A stretch of DNA of 64,000 nucleotides, from positions 62,001 to 126,000 of the forward strand of contig NZ_AOFD01000001.1 in NCBI RefSeq assembly GCF_000332815.1. The letters are read 5' to 3'. Positions 9,594 through 18,181 of the stretch are shown here, one piece after another (the first letter of the stretch is position 1; each line of letters starts with the position of its first letter). A program made the translations under genes and the position numbers. This DNA comes from Arthrobacter nitrophenolicus (lineage in GTDB: Bacteria; Actinomycetota; Actinomycetes; Actinomycetales; Micrococcaceae). Below the pieces are notes generated by a model that saw only the letters and a list, made by a program, of their open reading frames with translations, did no database searches and was not told the DNA's origin.

Positions 9594-10574
9594 ATGAGCG
9601 AAATTACGGCGCACGGCGAGAAGAAGCTGGTGCTCGCCACCGGGCGGGCACACCCGGAGCTTGCCCGGGAAATCGCCAAGGAGCTCGGGACGGACCTCCT
9701 CCCGGTGGACGCCTACGATTTCGCCAACGGTGAGATCTACGTCCGCGCGGGCGAAAGCGTCCGCGGCACGGACGCCTTCGTAATCCAGGCGCACCCGGCC
9801 CCGCTGAACAACCACCTGATGGAACAGCTGATCATGATCGATTCGCTGAAGCGCGCCTCAGCCAAGCGGATCACCGTGGTATCGCCGTTCTACCCGTACT
9901 CCCGGCAGGACAAGAAGGGCCGCGGCCGCGAGCCCATCTCCGCCCGCCTGGTGGCCGACATGTACAAGACCGCCGGCGCGGACCGCATCATGAGCGTGGA
10001 CCTGCACACCGCCCAGATCCAGGGCTTCTTCGACGGTCCCGTGGACCACCTGATGGCCATCCCGCTGCTGGCCGACTACATCCGCACCCGGGTGGACGCC
10101 GACAACATCACCGTTGTTTCCCCCGACACCGGACGCGTCCGGGTGGCTGAACAGTGGGCCGAACGGCTGGGCGGCGCGCCCCTGGCATTCGTGCACAAGA
10201 GCCGCGACCTGACCGTCCCCAACCAGGCCGTGTCCAAGACCGTGGTGGGCCAGATCGAGGGGCGCACCTGCGTCCTCATCGACGACATGATCGACACCGG
10301 CGGAACCATCTCCGGTGCAGTCCAGGTGCTGAAGAACGCCGGCGCCAAAGATGTCATCATCGCCGCCACGCACGCCGTCTTCTCCGAGCCCGCCGCCCAG
10401 CGGCTCTCGGACTCCGGTGCCCGCGAAGTGGTTGTCACCAACACCCTTCCGCTGTCCGCCTCCCAGCGGTTCCCGCAGCTGACCGTGCTGTCCATCGCGC
10501 CGCTGATCGCACGCGCCGTCCGTGAAGTGTTCGACGACGGCTCCGTCACCAGCCTGTTCGACGGCAACGCGTAG
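9594..10574 (+). CDS. prs: Ribose-phosphate pyrophosphokinase
   Basis: A 326-residue PRPP synthetase that transfers pyrophosphate from ATP to ribose-5-phosphate, feeding purine, pyrimidine, histidine, tryptophan and NAD synthesis. Visible: ATP-binding stretch VSPFYPYSRQDKKGRGREP, the divalent cation site RIMSVDLHTAQIQGFF, and the PRPP-binding loop VLIDDMIDTGGTISGA. It starts 2 nt after the glmU stop with little ribosome-binding sequence, consistent with translational coupling. The 3' end is followed by a large palindromic repeat. Confidence 0.98.
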   Translation: MSEITAHGEKKLVLATGRAHPELAREIAKELGTDLLPVDAYDFANGEIYVRAGESVRGTDAFVIQAHPAPLNNHLMEQLIMIDSLKRASAKRITVVSPFYPYSRQDKKGRGREPISARLVADMYKTAGADRIMSVDLHTAQIQGFFDGPVDHLMAIPLLADYIRTRVDADNITVVSPDTGRVRVAEQWAERLGGAPLAFVHKSRDLTVPNQAVSKTVVGQIEGRTCVLIDDMIDTGGTISGAVQVLKNAGAKDVIIAATHAVFSEPAAQRLSDSGAREVVVTNTLPLSASQRFPQLTVLSIAPLIARAVREVFDDGSVTSLFDGNA

Positions 10575-10581
10575 CGCTCCT

Positions 10582-10626
10582 GGTGGTTAGGCCTGTCGAA
10601 ACCCGGTTTCGACAGGCTCATCCACC
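10582..10626. repeat. Head-to-head pair of the GGTTTCGACAGGCTC repeat (palindrome)
   Basis: The core GCCTGTCGAAACC (10591-10603) and GGTTTCGACAGGC (10605-10617) is a perfect 13-bp inverted repeat around a single C. Flanks GGTGGTTAG and TCATCCACC extend it with one bulge. Each arm matches the dispersed unit seen singly at 56687 and 58666. Its position just after prs suggests it may act as a terminator or mRNA stabiliser, although there is no T-run. Confidence 0.85.
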
Positions 10627-10689
10627 GGCGACCGGGCCCGGTTTAAGGAAACCGGCCCGCCGCTGGTAGGCTTGTCCCCGATACCTTGG

Positions 10690-10876
10690 CGAGGGAGAGC
10701 AGCCGGTTGGGTGTACGCCCGGCAACGGCCTGCAGTCTCCGTTATCGACTGGGTCTGATCTGCCCTTCATTGCGAAGGGCGCCTTCGTGAAGAGCCGCCT
10801 CCGGGCCGCCCGGCGTTGAAGGTCGAACCAGACCTCCGCCCTTGCTGAACACCGTTTAGTCTTCAAGGAGATTTCC
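10690..10876 (+). promoter_or_regulatory. Structured 5' leader of rplY (candidate cis-regulatory RNA)
   Basis: About 190 nt before rplY can form nested stems. GGAGA-GCAG (10694-10702) pairs with CTGC-AG-TCTCC (10730-10740) around an inner GGG/CCC hairpin. GGTCTG (10752-10757) pairs with CAGACC (10829-10834), closing a multibranch element that holds CCCTTC/GAAGGG (10763-10779) and a CGGGC/GCCCG hairpin. AAGGAG then precedes the ATG. Ribosomal protein genes often have autoregulatory leaders, but I cannot match this to a named family. Confidence 0.4.
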
Positions 10877-11494
10877 ATGTCTGAGCAGAAGCTCGCAGCA
10901 GAACTGCGCACCGAATTCGGCAAGGGCTACGCCCGCCGCGCCCGGATGGCCAACCTGATCCCCGCCGTCATCTACGGCCACGGCGCAGAGCCCATCCACA
11001 TCACCCTCCCGGCCAAGGCCACCACCCTGGCTGTCCGCACCCCCAACGCCCTGCTGTCCCTGGACATCAACGGCGACGGCCACCTGGCCCTGGTCAAGGA
11101 CATCCAGCGCGACCCGATCAAGCAGATCATCGAGCACATCGACCTCCTGACCGTCCGCAAGGGCGAGAAGGTCACCGTTGACGTCCCCGTCCACGTTGAA
11201 GGTGAAACCGCCCCCGGCACCGTCCACAACCTCGAACTGACCGTTGTGTCCCTCGAGGCCGAGGCAACCCACCTGCCCGAGTCCGTTGAGGTCAGCATCG
11301 AAGGCCGCGCCGCAGGCGAGCACATCCACGCCTCCGACCTGGTCCTGCCCAAGGGTTCGGTCCTGCTGACCGACGCCGAGGCCCTCGTGGTCAACATCTC
11401 CGAGGAAGTCGCCGCCGAGGAAGAAGCTCCCGAAGAAGCCGAGGCCGCTTCCGAAGAAGCTCCCGAAGCAGCCGAGGAAGCAGCAGCCGAGTAA
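10877..11494 (+). CDS. rplY: 50S ribosomal protein L25 / general stress protein Ctc
   Basis: A 205-residue two-domain L25 (TL5/Ctc type) that binds 5S rRNA. The N-terminal 5S-binding domain (LAAELRTEFGKGYARRARMA, then IPAVIYGHG) is followed by the Ctc beta domain with VDVPVHVEGE and EAEATHLPESVEVSIEG. The last 40 residues are Ala/Glu-rich (EEAPEEAEAASEEAPEAAEE), typical of high-GC actinobacteria. The start has AAGGAG 8-10 nt upstream. A long structured leader precedes it and a strong hairpin follows, so it is probably monocistronic. Confidence 0.97.
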   Translation: MSEQKLAAELRTEFGKGYARRARMANLIPAVIYGHGAEPIHITLPAKATTLAVRTPNALLSLDINGDGHLALVKDIQRDPIKQIIEHIDLLTVRKGEKVTVDVPVHVEGETAPGTVHNLELTVVSLEAEATHLPESVEVSIEGRAAGEHIHASDLVLPKGSVLLTDAEALVVNISEEVAAEEEAPEEAEAASEEAPEAAEEAAAE

Positions 11495-11512
11495 CAACCG
11501 CTATGCCCTTGC

Positions 11513-11545
11513 CAGTGGCCGGATCCCCCTGGGGTCCGGCCACTG
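11513..11545 (+). terminator. Hairpin after rplY
   Basis: CAGTGGCCGGA (11513-11523) pairs with TCCGGCCACTG (11535-11545), with additional C/G pairing inside. There is no T-run, as is common for actinobacterial terminators. Confidence 0.7.
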
Positions 11546-11603
11546 CCATGTCCACCGCCGCTGGCCTGCGGCTTGTCCCAACCGCCCACCTTAGGATTGA
11601 CCC

Positions 11604-12194
11604 ATGACTGACACCTGGCTGATCGTTGGCCTCGGAAACCCCGGAGTCCAGTACCAAGGCAACAGGCACAACGTCGGCCAGATGGTCCTCGACGAACTGG
11701 CAGGCCGGATCGGTGCCGGGTTCAAGACCCACAAGGCGCGCGCCCAGGTGCTGGAAGGACGGCTGGGGATTGGCGGCCCCCGGGTTGTCCTGGCCAAACC
11801 GATGACCTACATGAATGTTTCCGGCGGCCCGGTGTCCGCATTGGCCAACTTCTACGGCATCTCGCCCGACCATGTGGTTGCCGTCCACGACGAAATCGAC
11901 ATCCCTTTTAACACTGTGAAGCTCAAGATCGGCGGCGGCGAAGGCGGCCACAACGGGCTGCGCGACATCTCGAAAGCGCTGGCCACCAAGGATTACCTGC
12001 GGGTCCGGGTGGGGGTCGGGCGTCCTCCCGGCAGGATGGACACCGCCGACTACGTGCTGCGGGATTTTGGCACCGCGGAGCTCAAGGAACTGCCGTTCCT
12101 GCTCGATGAAGCGGCGGATGCCGTGGAGGCGCTGCTGCACGAGGGCCTTACGGCAGCGCAGCAGAAGTACCATCCCGCCAAAACCGGGCGGTAG
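11604..12194 (+). CDS. pth: Peptidyl-tRNA hydrolase
   Basis: A 196-residue Pth that releases peptides from tRNAs dropped off the ribosome. The catalytic histidine is in NRHNVG and the aspartate in VHDEIDIPF; the family N-terminus LIVGLGNPG and the GGGEGGHNGLRDI loop are intact. The ATG has no Shine-Dalgarno sequence but TAGGAT at 11592-11597 lies exactly 6 nt upstream, so the message is probably leaderless and expressed separately from rplY. The rplY-pth order is conserved in many bacteria. Confidence 0.98.
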   Translation: MTDTWLIVGLGNPGVQYQGNRHNVGQMVLDELAGRIGAGFKTHKARAQVLEGRLGIGGPRVVLAKPMTYMNVSGGPVSALANFYGISPDHVVAVHDEIDIPFNTVKLKIGGGEGGHNGLRDISKALATKDYLRVRVGVGRPPGRMDTADYVLRDFGTAELKELPFLLDEAADAVEALLHEGLTAAQQKYHPAKTGR

Positions 12195-12228
12195 CAATAT
12201 AGAAACTTAAACCCGTTTCAACCTGTTT

Positions 12229-12247
12229 CCCTGTGGGTGCCACAGGG
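12229..12247. promoter_or_regulatory. Inverted repeat upstream of the first LAL regulator
   Basis: CCCTGTGG-GTG-CCACAGGG is a perfect 8+3+8 dyad about 68 nt before the ATG at 12316. Such dyads are typical operators; autoregulation by one of the two downstream LuxR-type proteins is a reasonable guess but not shown. Confidence 0.4.
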
Positions 12248-12315
12248 TACTCTTCTTGCTATGCGGGGGAGCAATGGGGCTACAACCCGCTATCGGGGAT
12301 GTAGGGGATAAGTTC

Positions 12316-15050
12316 ATGTCAATCGAGCCACTCAGCTGGGGACGTGGGTCAACACCTCACGACGTTGGGCTGCGCGCCCATGCCTCGGAAGCACCGGAGC
12401 AGCAATGGTCCGCGCCTGCCCGCAGTGCCAACCTCGAAGCCATCCACACAGCGTTGACGAGCGAAAATTCCCTGGGAGCCGTCATCACCGGCAGCCGGGG
12501 GGTGGGAAAATCCTCCCTCGCCCGCGCAGCCGTGGCCGACCTTGGCCCGGACGTCTGGTCGTTGCAGCTCCGCAACGGGCCCGCCGGATCCACCACCCCC
12601 TATGGGTGCCTTTCCTTCCTGCTGGCCAGGCTTCCGCAGGCTACATGGGGTCGCCCACAGCCATCCTCCGCGGCATCACCTCGCTCATCCGCAGCGACGC
12701 GGCAGGCAGGCCCTGCATCATCACCCTCGACACCGCCGGCAGCATCGATGACATGAGCGCCGGCGTGCTGTTGAACGTGCTCCTGACCGGTACCGCCAAA
12801 ATCATTGCTGTGGCACCGGGCATCAGCGACCTTCCGGCCGACTTCCACTGGCTGCTCACGGACCACCGGCTGACCGAGGTGCGGCTCAGCAACCTCAACG
12901 AGCTGCAGACCCGCCAGGTCCTGCTGTCCCTGCTGGGCCACCGGGTATCGGCCTCCCTGGTCAACACCTACCACCGCATGGTGGGCGGCAACCCGCTCCT
13001 GCTCAAGGCCCTGGTCACTGAGCAGCAGCTGTCCGGAAACCTGGTGCTGTCCGATTCCGTCTGGACCCTCCGCGACAAGGTGGTGCTCGACGGCGCCGCC
13101 AGCCTCGATGACATCGTCCGGTCCCGCTGGTCACGGGAAACCCCGGAAACCCGGGAAGTCATCGAGATGCTCTCCTGCGCACGGCGCGTGGAACTGTCCC
13201 GGCTTACCTCCATCTACAGTGCCGACGTGGTGGCCGACATGGAAGACGGCGGCCTGCTCGGGATTGACGACTCCGACCACCGCTGGGTATCGCTGCGCGA
13301 AAAGTACATTGGCGACGTCGTACGGACCTGGCTGAGCATCGCCCGGCGCCGGGAACTGCGCAGCGTCCTGCTTGGCGGCCAGGAACCCGACCCCGTTGGA
13401 ATGACGGTCGAGGAGCTGATGGCCTTCGCCGCCTGGACCCATGAATGCGAGGCTGAGCTGAGCCCGGCCTTCGCCCTCGCGGCCGCGGAAGCGGCGGTCC
13501 AGCTGTTCGACCCCAAGTTCGCCCTCACCTACGCCGACATGCTGAAGAGGACCGACCCCCAGTGGGTTCCCGCACAGCGGCAGAAAGCTGCCGCTTACCT
13601 TCAGCTGGACATGCCGGTCCAGGCCCTGTCAGCCCTCGATGAGATCACCCGGCCGGAAATCGATGCGCTGGACGACGCCGAGGAATACGCCCACCTGGTG
13701 GCTGCGAAGGCCCGGGTGATGATGCGGCTTCCGAACCAGGCAGGCAAGGTGCCCGCCCTCCTTGCGGAGGCAAGGGAACGCCTCGCCTCCGCTGGAAGGG
13801 GTGCATCCTGGCCTGAACCGGGCGCCGCGGCGCTCAACCGCGTTGCCCTGGCGGAGTTCGAATACCGGGCGTTTGCCGGCGATTACGCGGCGTTGATTCC
13901 CGCGCTCGAGTCCGCCGCGGACCCGGCATCGAATCCCGACACCGAATACCGCATGAATGCCGCCATCATCCTGATGACGGCACTGGCACTGACCGGGCGG
14001 GAGATGGATGCCCTGAGCCTGATGCGGCAGCTCGGCGGGCAGATCAGCGATGCCTCCCACGTTGTGGGCCTCCGCGAGCGCTACAACCGTGAGGCCTACC
14101 TGGTGCTGCTGATGGCAGGCCAGTGGCGGCGGTGCATCGACCTCCTGGGCACGCACAACGCCGAGGAACCATCCCGGCTGCCGTTCGGCAGCGCCGCAGC
14201 AGAACTCGCCGCCGGAATCGCCTATGTCTATTCCGGCCGTGGTGCCGCCGCCCTCGATCCCCTGATGTCCGCCGCAGCCCAACTGGAACTGCAGCCGGTG
14301 CAGACCGCACTCCGGTTCGCATACTCGGCCACAGCCCTTGCCCACGCACAGATCGGCAACGTGGTCCAGGCCAGGAAATACCTCGCCAAACTCCAACGGG
14401 TCTCCGGCACATCAGGTTTCGCCACCGACAGCCTCATCGATTTCTGTGCCCTTGTGGCGGGGCGCTGGCTGAACGACCCCGACGCCGTCAGCAAGCTCAA
14501 GCAATCGGCCCGCCGGAACATGGATGCAGGGCGGTACACGATTGCAGGGGTGGAGCTCCTCGCGGCCACAGTGAACGGGAGCGATGCCGACTTCCGGCTT
14601 CTGGAGGAGATTGCAGACCACCGGCAGGGACCCCTTGCAGAGGTGTCCCGACTGATAGCGCTGGGCAGCCGCACCAGGGACGCCAAGGTACTCCTCGCCG
14701 GCGGAGAGCTCGCCGCCACCCTGGAACTGGACGCCGTCGAGGCCCGGTGCATGGCCCTCGCCGTGGACTTCGCACGGCAGGACGGGGACTCAATGTCCGC
14801 CCGGACCGCCCAGGCCCGCCTGGACATCCTGGCCGCCACAGTGACCAACCTGCCGATCGTGCCCAGCAGCGGCAGCCCGCTGCTCACCAGCAGGGAGCGC
14901 CAGATTGCGCGACTGGCCGGCCGGGGTGCGTCGAACCGCGACATTGCCCTGGAAATGGGCGTGTCAGTCCGGACTGTTGAGGGGCACCTCTACCAGGTGT
15001 TCACCAAGCTCGGCGTAACTTCCAGGGGTGATCTGACTGGACTCGTCTAA
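12316..15050 (+). CDS. LuxR-family LAL-type (STAND) regulator 1 (frameshift near 12645)
   Basis: A large ATP-binding LuxR-type regulator of about 911 residues once the frame is repaired. The P-loop is GSRGVGKSS at residues 59-67. The Walker B-like segment reads CIITLDTAGSIDD, so the usual second acidic residue is Thr; hydrolysis may be weak or absent. A long helical repeat region follows, and the C-terminus is a LuxR helix-turn-helix (LTSRERQIARLAGRGASNRD, then VSVRTVEGHLYQVFTKLGV). The frame changes between LARLPQAT and GSPTAILRG; one added base repairs it. The ATG is preceded by GGGGATAAG. The stop overlaps the ATG of the next gene (TAATG). The signal and targets are unknown. Confidence 0.85.
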
Positions 15051-17694
15051 TGGACACAAGCCCGGCGCCGCGCACCGGTCACTTACGGGCCGCCGCGAGC
15101 CGCTGGACAGGATCTGCAACATTGTCCGGAACCGCACCAGCCAGGCCGTCTTCGTCATGGCCGGGCCGGGCATCGGCAAGTCGTCGCTGACGGAGACGGT
15201 GGCAGAGCGGTTCGCGGGGGAGTTGAACATCCTGCAGGTCCATGGCAGTTCGGCGCTCGCCGCCGTGCCATTTGGCGTGCTGACCCCCTACACCACCGAC
15301 CTGACCGCCGAGGAATCAGTTTCGCCCGTGGCGGTCCTGCGGTCCATGTGGACGTATTTCGAGAAGCTGAAAGCCGGGAACGGCAACCCGGTCCTGCTGC
15401 TGGTGGACGATGCCCACCATCTGGATGAGGCCTCCGCCGGCGTTCTGGCGGACCTGATTTCGGCCGGCTGGGCCACCGTGGTGGCGGCGGCGAGGCCGCG
15501 GCCCGGACTCCCGCAGCCGCTCGACCAGTTGTGGTACGACGGCCTTGCCGAGCGCGTTGACCTGCGGCCACTGAACCGGGAACAGATCGAGGAGGTCCTG
15601 GAACACCTCCTGTCGGGAACGGTCCCGGCGGCCACCATAGACGCCGCCTGGAGCGCATCCGGCGGCAACCCCCGCCTGCTGGACGCGCTGCTCCACGACG
15701 CCGCCGAAGCAGGGATCCTGTCCAAGCGCAACGGCATCTGGGTCCTGCTGGGCTCACTGCCCTCTGATGGTGCCCGGCTGACGGCGGTGGTGGCCAAGGA
15801 CCACCTCCGGCGGCGGCCCGAAGAACAGGAAGCACTCAAACTCATCGCCCTCGCCGGGCCGGTCGGCAGGAAAGTCATCGAGGACATCTGCGGGGCGCCG
15901 GTGGTCCGCTCCCTGCTGGACCAGCAGATGGTGGTGGAAACATCCGGCGTTCCGGCTGAACTTTCCCTCTGGAACGGCCTCTTCGCCGAGGCCATCAGGA
16001 ACACCATCTCCGTCTCGCGCAGCCTCCAGCTGCAGGAAAAAATCCGTGCCCACCAGGACGGCACCCTACTCCGGGGCGAAGGCCGGCTGCGCTCGGTGGA
16101 ATGGGCTTTGGAGTGCGGACTCCGCGTGCCTGACGCCGACCTGCTTGAATCCGCCGTCGAGGCGCTGTCCCGGTACCGCAACCCCAGCGCGCGAAGCATC
16201 GCGGCCCGGTGCATGCCCCGGACCTCCTGCCGCTGGCCCAGGCGGTCCAGGCCCGCGCCCTGTACAACGAGGGGGCCTATGCTGATGCGGCCGCCCTGCT
16301 CGACGAATGCTGGCTTCCGCTCACTGACCTTCCCCAGGGCCCGGCAGTCCTGCTGCTGCGGGTATCGGCGCACCAGGCGGCCGGTCACCAGCTGACTGCC
16401 ATCGCGGAGGACGTGCGGGAACAGGCAGGTTCATCGGGGGAGGGGATCCGGGGCCTGGCAGGAGGATATCCTCCAGCTGCTGAAGGCAGGGTCAGAAGTG
16501 GACCACCGTGCGCTGGCAGCGGCCGTGGAGACCATCAGGCACCGTCCGTTGGATGACGGCCACCAGCCAGTGGCGGCCGTTGCTGAAGCGCTGCTGGCCC
16601 ATGCCCTCACCGCCGCCGGCCGCCCTGCCGATGGCCTGGATGCCGCGCTCCTGGCCGCATCCGAGCTGCCGCCCCTGGACGGCAGCCTGTTCTTCTTCCC
16701 CGAGTTTGTGCTGGGCCGGCTGGTCGCCAGTTACCTGGCCATGGGCGAATGGGAATCGGCGGAACGCGAGCTGAACAGCTATGCCGCCCACCACGCCGCC
16801 GGTGCTGGAACGTTTGACGGCGGCCTGCAGTTGCTCAGGGGCTACTCGCTGCTGCGTCAGGGCAGGATGGAGCGCGCCTACCAGTTGCTGCTGCCGGCCG
16901 TGGAAGCGCTGAGGCTCAATGACCCGCTCCACCTGTTCCGCTTTGGATCTTCCCTTGGTTTCTACGTCGCGGCGCGGCTGGGGGATGCAGCCCAGGCCAA
17001 GCGCCTGGAACAGGACTACAAGGATGCTGTTGCCGGCGGTCCGCAGCACGACCTCTTGGCCGGCGCCTATGCCGCCGCGGCGGGCGAATACCTGGCCCAC
17101 GACGGCAAGGGCCTCGCCTCGCTGCACACCATGATGACTGCCGCGGAAGCCGCCGGGCGGACCGGACACCTGCTCGAGCTGTTGGCCGTGTGCTGGGACC
17201 TGGGGGATCCCTCGGTGATCCCCATGGTGAAGGACACCGCAGGCGCCGTGCAGGGACGCTGGGCTGCTGCGATGCTGACCCTGGCCACCAGCTGGGAAGC
17301 TGCCGACGGCGATGCCCTGATGGCAACCGCGGCATCACTGGAGGAATCCGGCTTCGTCAACCTCGCCCGTGAGGCGTACGCCCGTGCCAGCACAGTCCTG
17401 GAGCAGGCCGGGGAACGCCGCCGGTCCCGGCAGGCGGTGGCCCAGCGGGAGAAATGCGACCACGAACTCGGGGAACGGTTCCGCGAGGGACGCTTCATCG
17501 CCGCGGCCCCCGCCGTGCACCTTACCCGCCGGGAACAGGACATCGTGGAGCTGGCCGTCCAGGGCCTCACCGACCGTGAGATCGCCCAGCGCCTCATGGT
17601 GTCGGTCCGGACGGTGGAAGGACACCTGTACCGGACCTACGTCAAGCTGGGCGTGCGCAGCAGGGACGAACTGGAGTCCGCGCTGCCCAAGTAG
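15050..17694 (+). CDS. LuxR-family LAL-type (STAND) regulator 2 (three frameshifts)
   Basis: A second LAL regulator of about 880 residues, paralogous to the gene before it. It has a canonical Walker A (MAGPGIGKSS) and Walker B (LLLVDDAHHLDEASAGVL), a tetratricopeptide-like middle, and a C-terminal LuxR helix-turn-helix (LTRREQDIVELAVQGLTDRE, then VSVRTVEGHLYRTYVKLGV). The ATG at 15050 overlaps the upstream stop, but the conserved frame (RSLTGRREPLDRI) is entered by a shift at about 15060-15080. Further shifts lie near 16206 (missing base) and near 16456 (extra base, EGIRG to WQEDILQ). Three indels in one gene, in a window full of similar indels, point to read errors. The intact HTH and uninterrupted repaired sequence argue against decay. 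Confidence 0.8.
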
Positions 17695-17862
17695 CAGCCG
17701 CCTCAGGGCGATTGGAACCGCAAAAGCTGCCTCCCGCCGTCGTGCCCTTGCCTGACTGCCGCACGTCGAAACCTGCGCGCCCTGGATGGAGGCGGGCGAA
17801 TGGCGCGCGATCCGGCAGCCCCTGTCCCGCGCGGCAGCCCAAGTAGTGCCTTCCGGAGGAAA

Positions 17863-17888
17863 ACGAGTACACCCTACTCGTGTATAGA
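17863..17888 (+). promoter_or_regulatory. Promoter with LuxR-like dyad overlapping the -35 region
   Basis: ACGAGTA-CACCC-TACTCGT (17863-17881) is a perfect 7+5+7 dyad. A TATAGA -10 hexamer begins 2 nt later, at 17883. A dyad at this position suits a class II activator or a repressor. It lies just after the two LAL genes and reads toward the 6C-like RNA and sufS. A strong AAGGAGG nearby (about 17909) has no start codon in range. Confidence 0.5.
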
Positions 17889-18005
17889 CGGGTGCCGCAG
17901 GATTTACTTAAGGAGGCAAAGGAGCGGCGGGAAGGAAGCCGCAGAGATTGCCGCAGGACATCAAGGCCTCTTTCGACTTCCGGCCCCAAGGGACCGGGCC
18001 GAGAC

Positions 18006-18132
18006 GGGGCCGGCGACGTCAGAGTCTTCTGAGACCGAGACTCTCCCCCCAGCCGTCGCCGGCCCTCCGCTCCGCGGGCTGAAGCCCGGAGCGGCTGTGG
18101 CGGCTGCCCCCCTCGGGCGGCCGCCACAGCCG
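18006..18132 (+). ncRNA. 6C-like structured RNA
   Basis: Three strong hairpins stand in a row. Stem 1 is GGGCCGGCGACG (18007-18018) with CGTCGCCGGCCC (18054-18065), enclosing AGAGTCT/AGACTCT and a CCCCCC run at 18045-18050. Stem 2 spans 18067-18094. Stem 3 is CGGCTGTGGCGGC (18092-18104) with GCCGCCACAGCCG (18120-18132), whose loop holds CCCCCC at 18107-18112. Two hairpins, each with six unpaired Cs, is the hallmark of the actinobacterial 6C RNA motif. Its role is unknown. It could alternatively act as a terminator or leader for sufS. Confidence 0.55.
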
Positions 18133-18181
18133 TGCTGTGGGACAATTGAGTGTCATCCGTTGGCATCTCAAGGAGTTCGTT

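Noticed and set aside
10582-10626. Simple rho-independent terminator after prs
   Set aside because: No T-run follows, and the same sequence occurs at other sites, including within accE, so it is better described as a dispersed repeat that may also stop transcription.
17909-17945. Small gene after the strong AAGGAGG sequence
   Set aside because: No ATG, GTG or TTG at a workable distance opens a meaningful frame.
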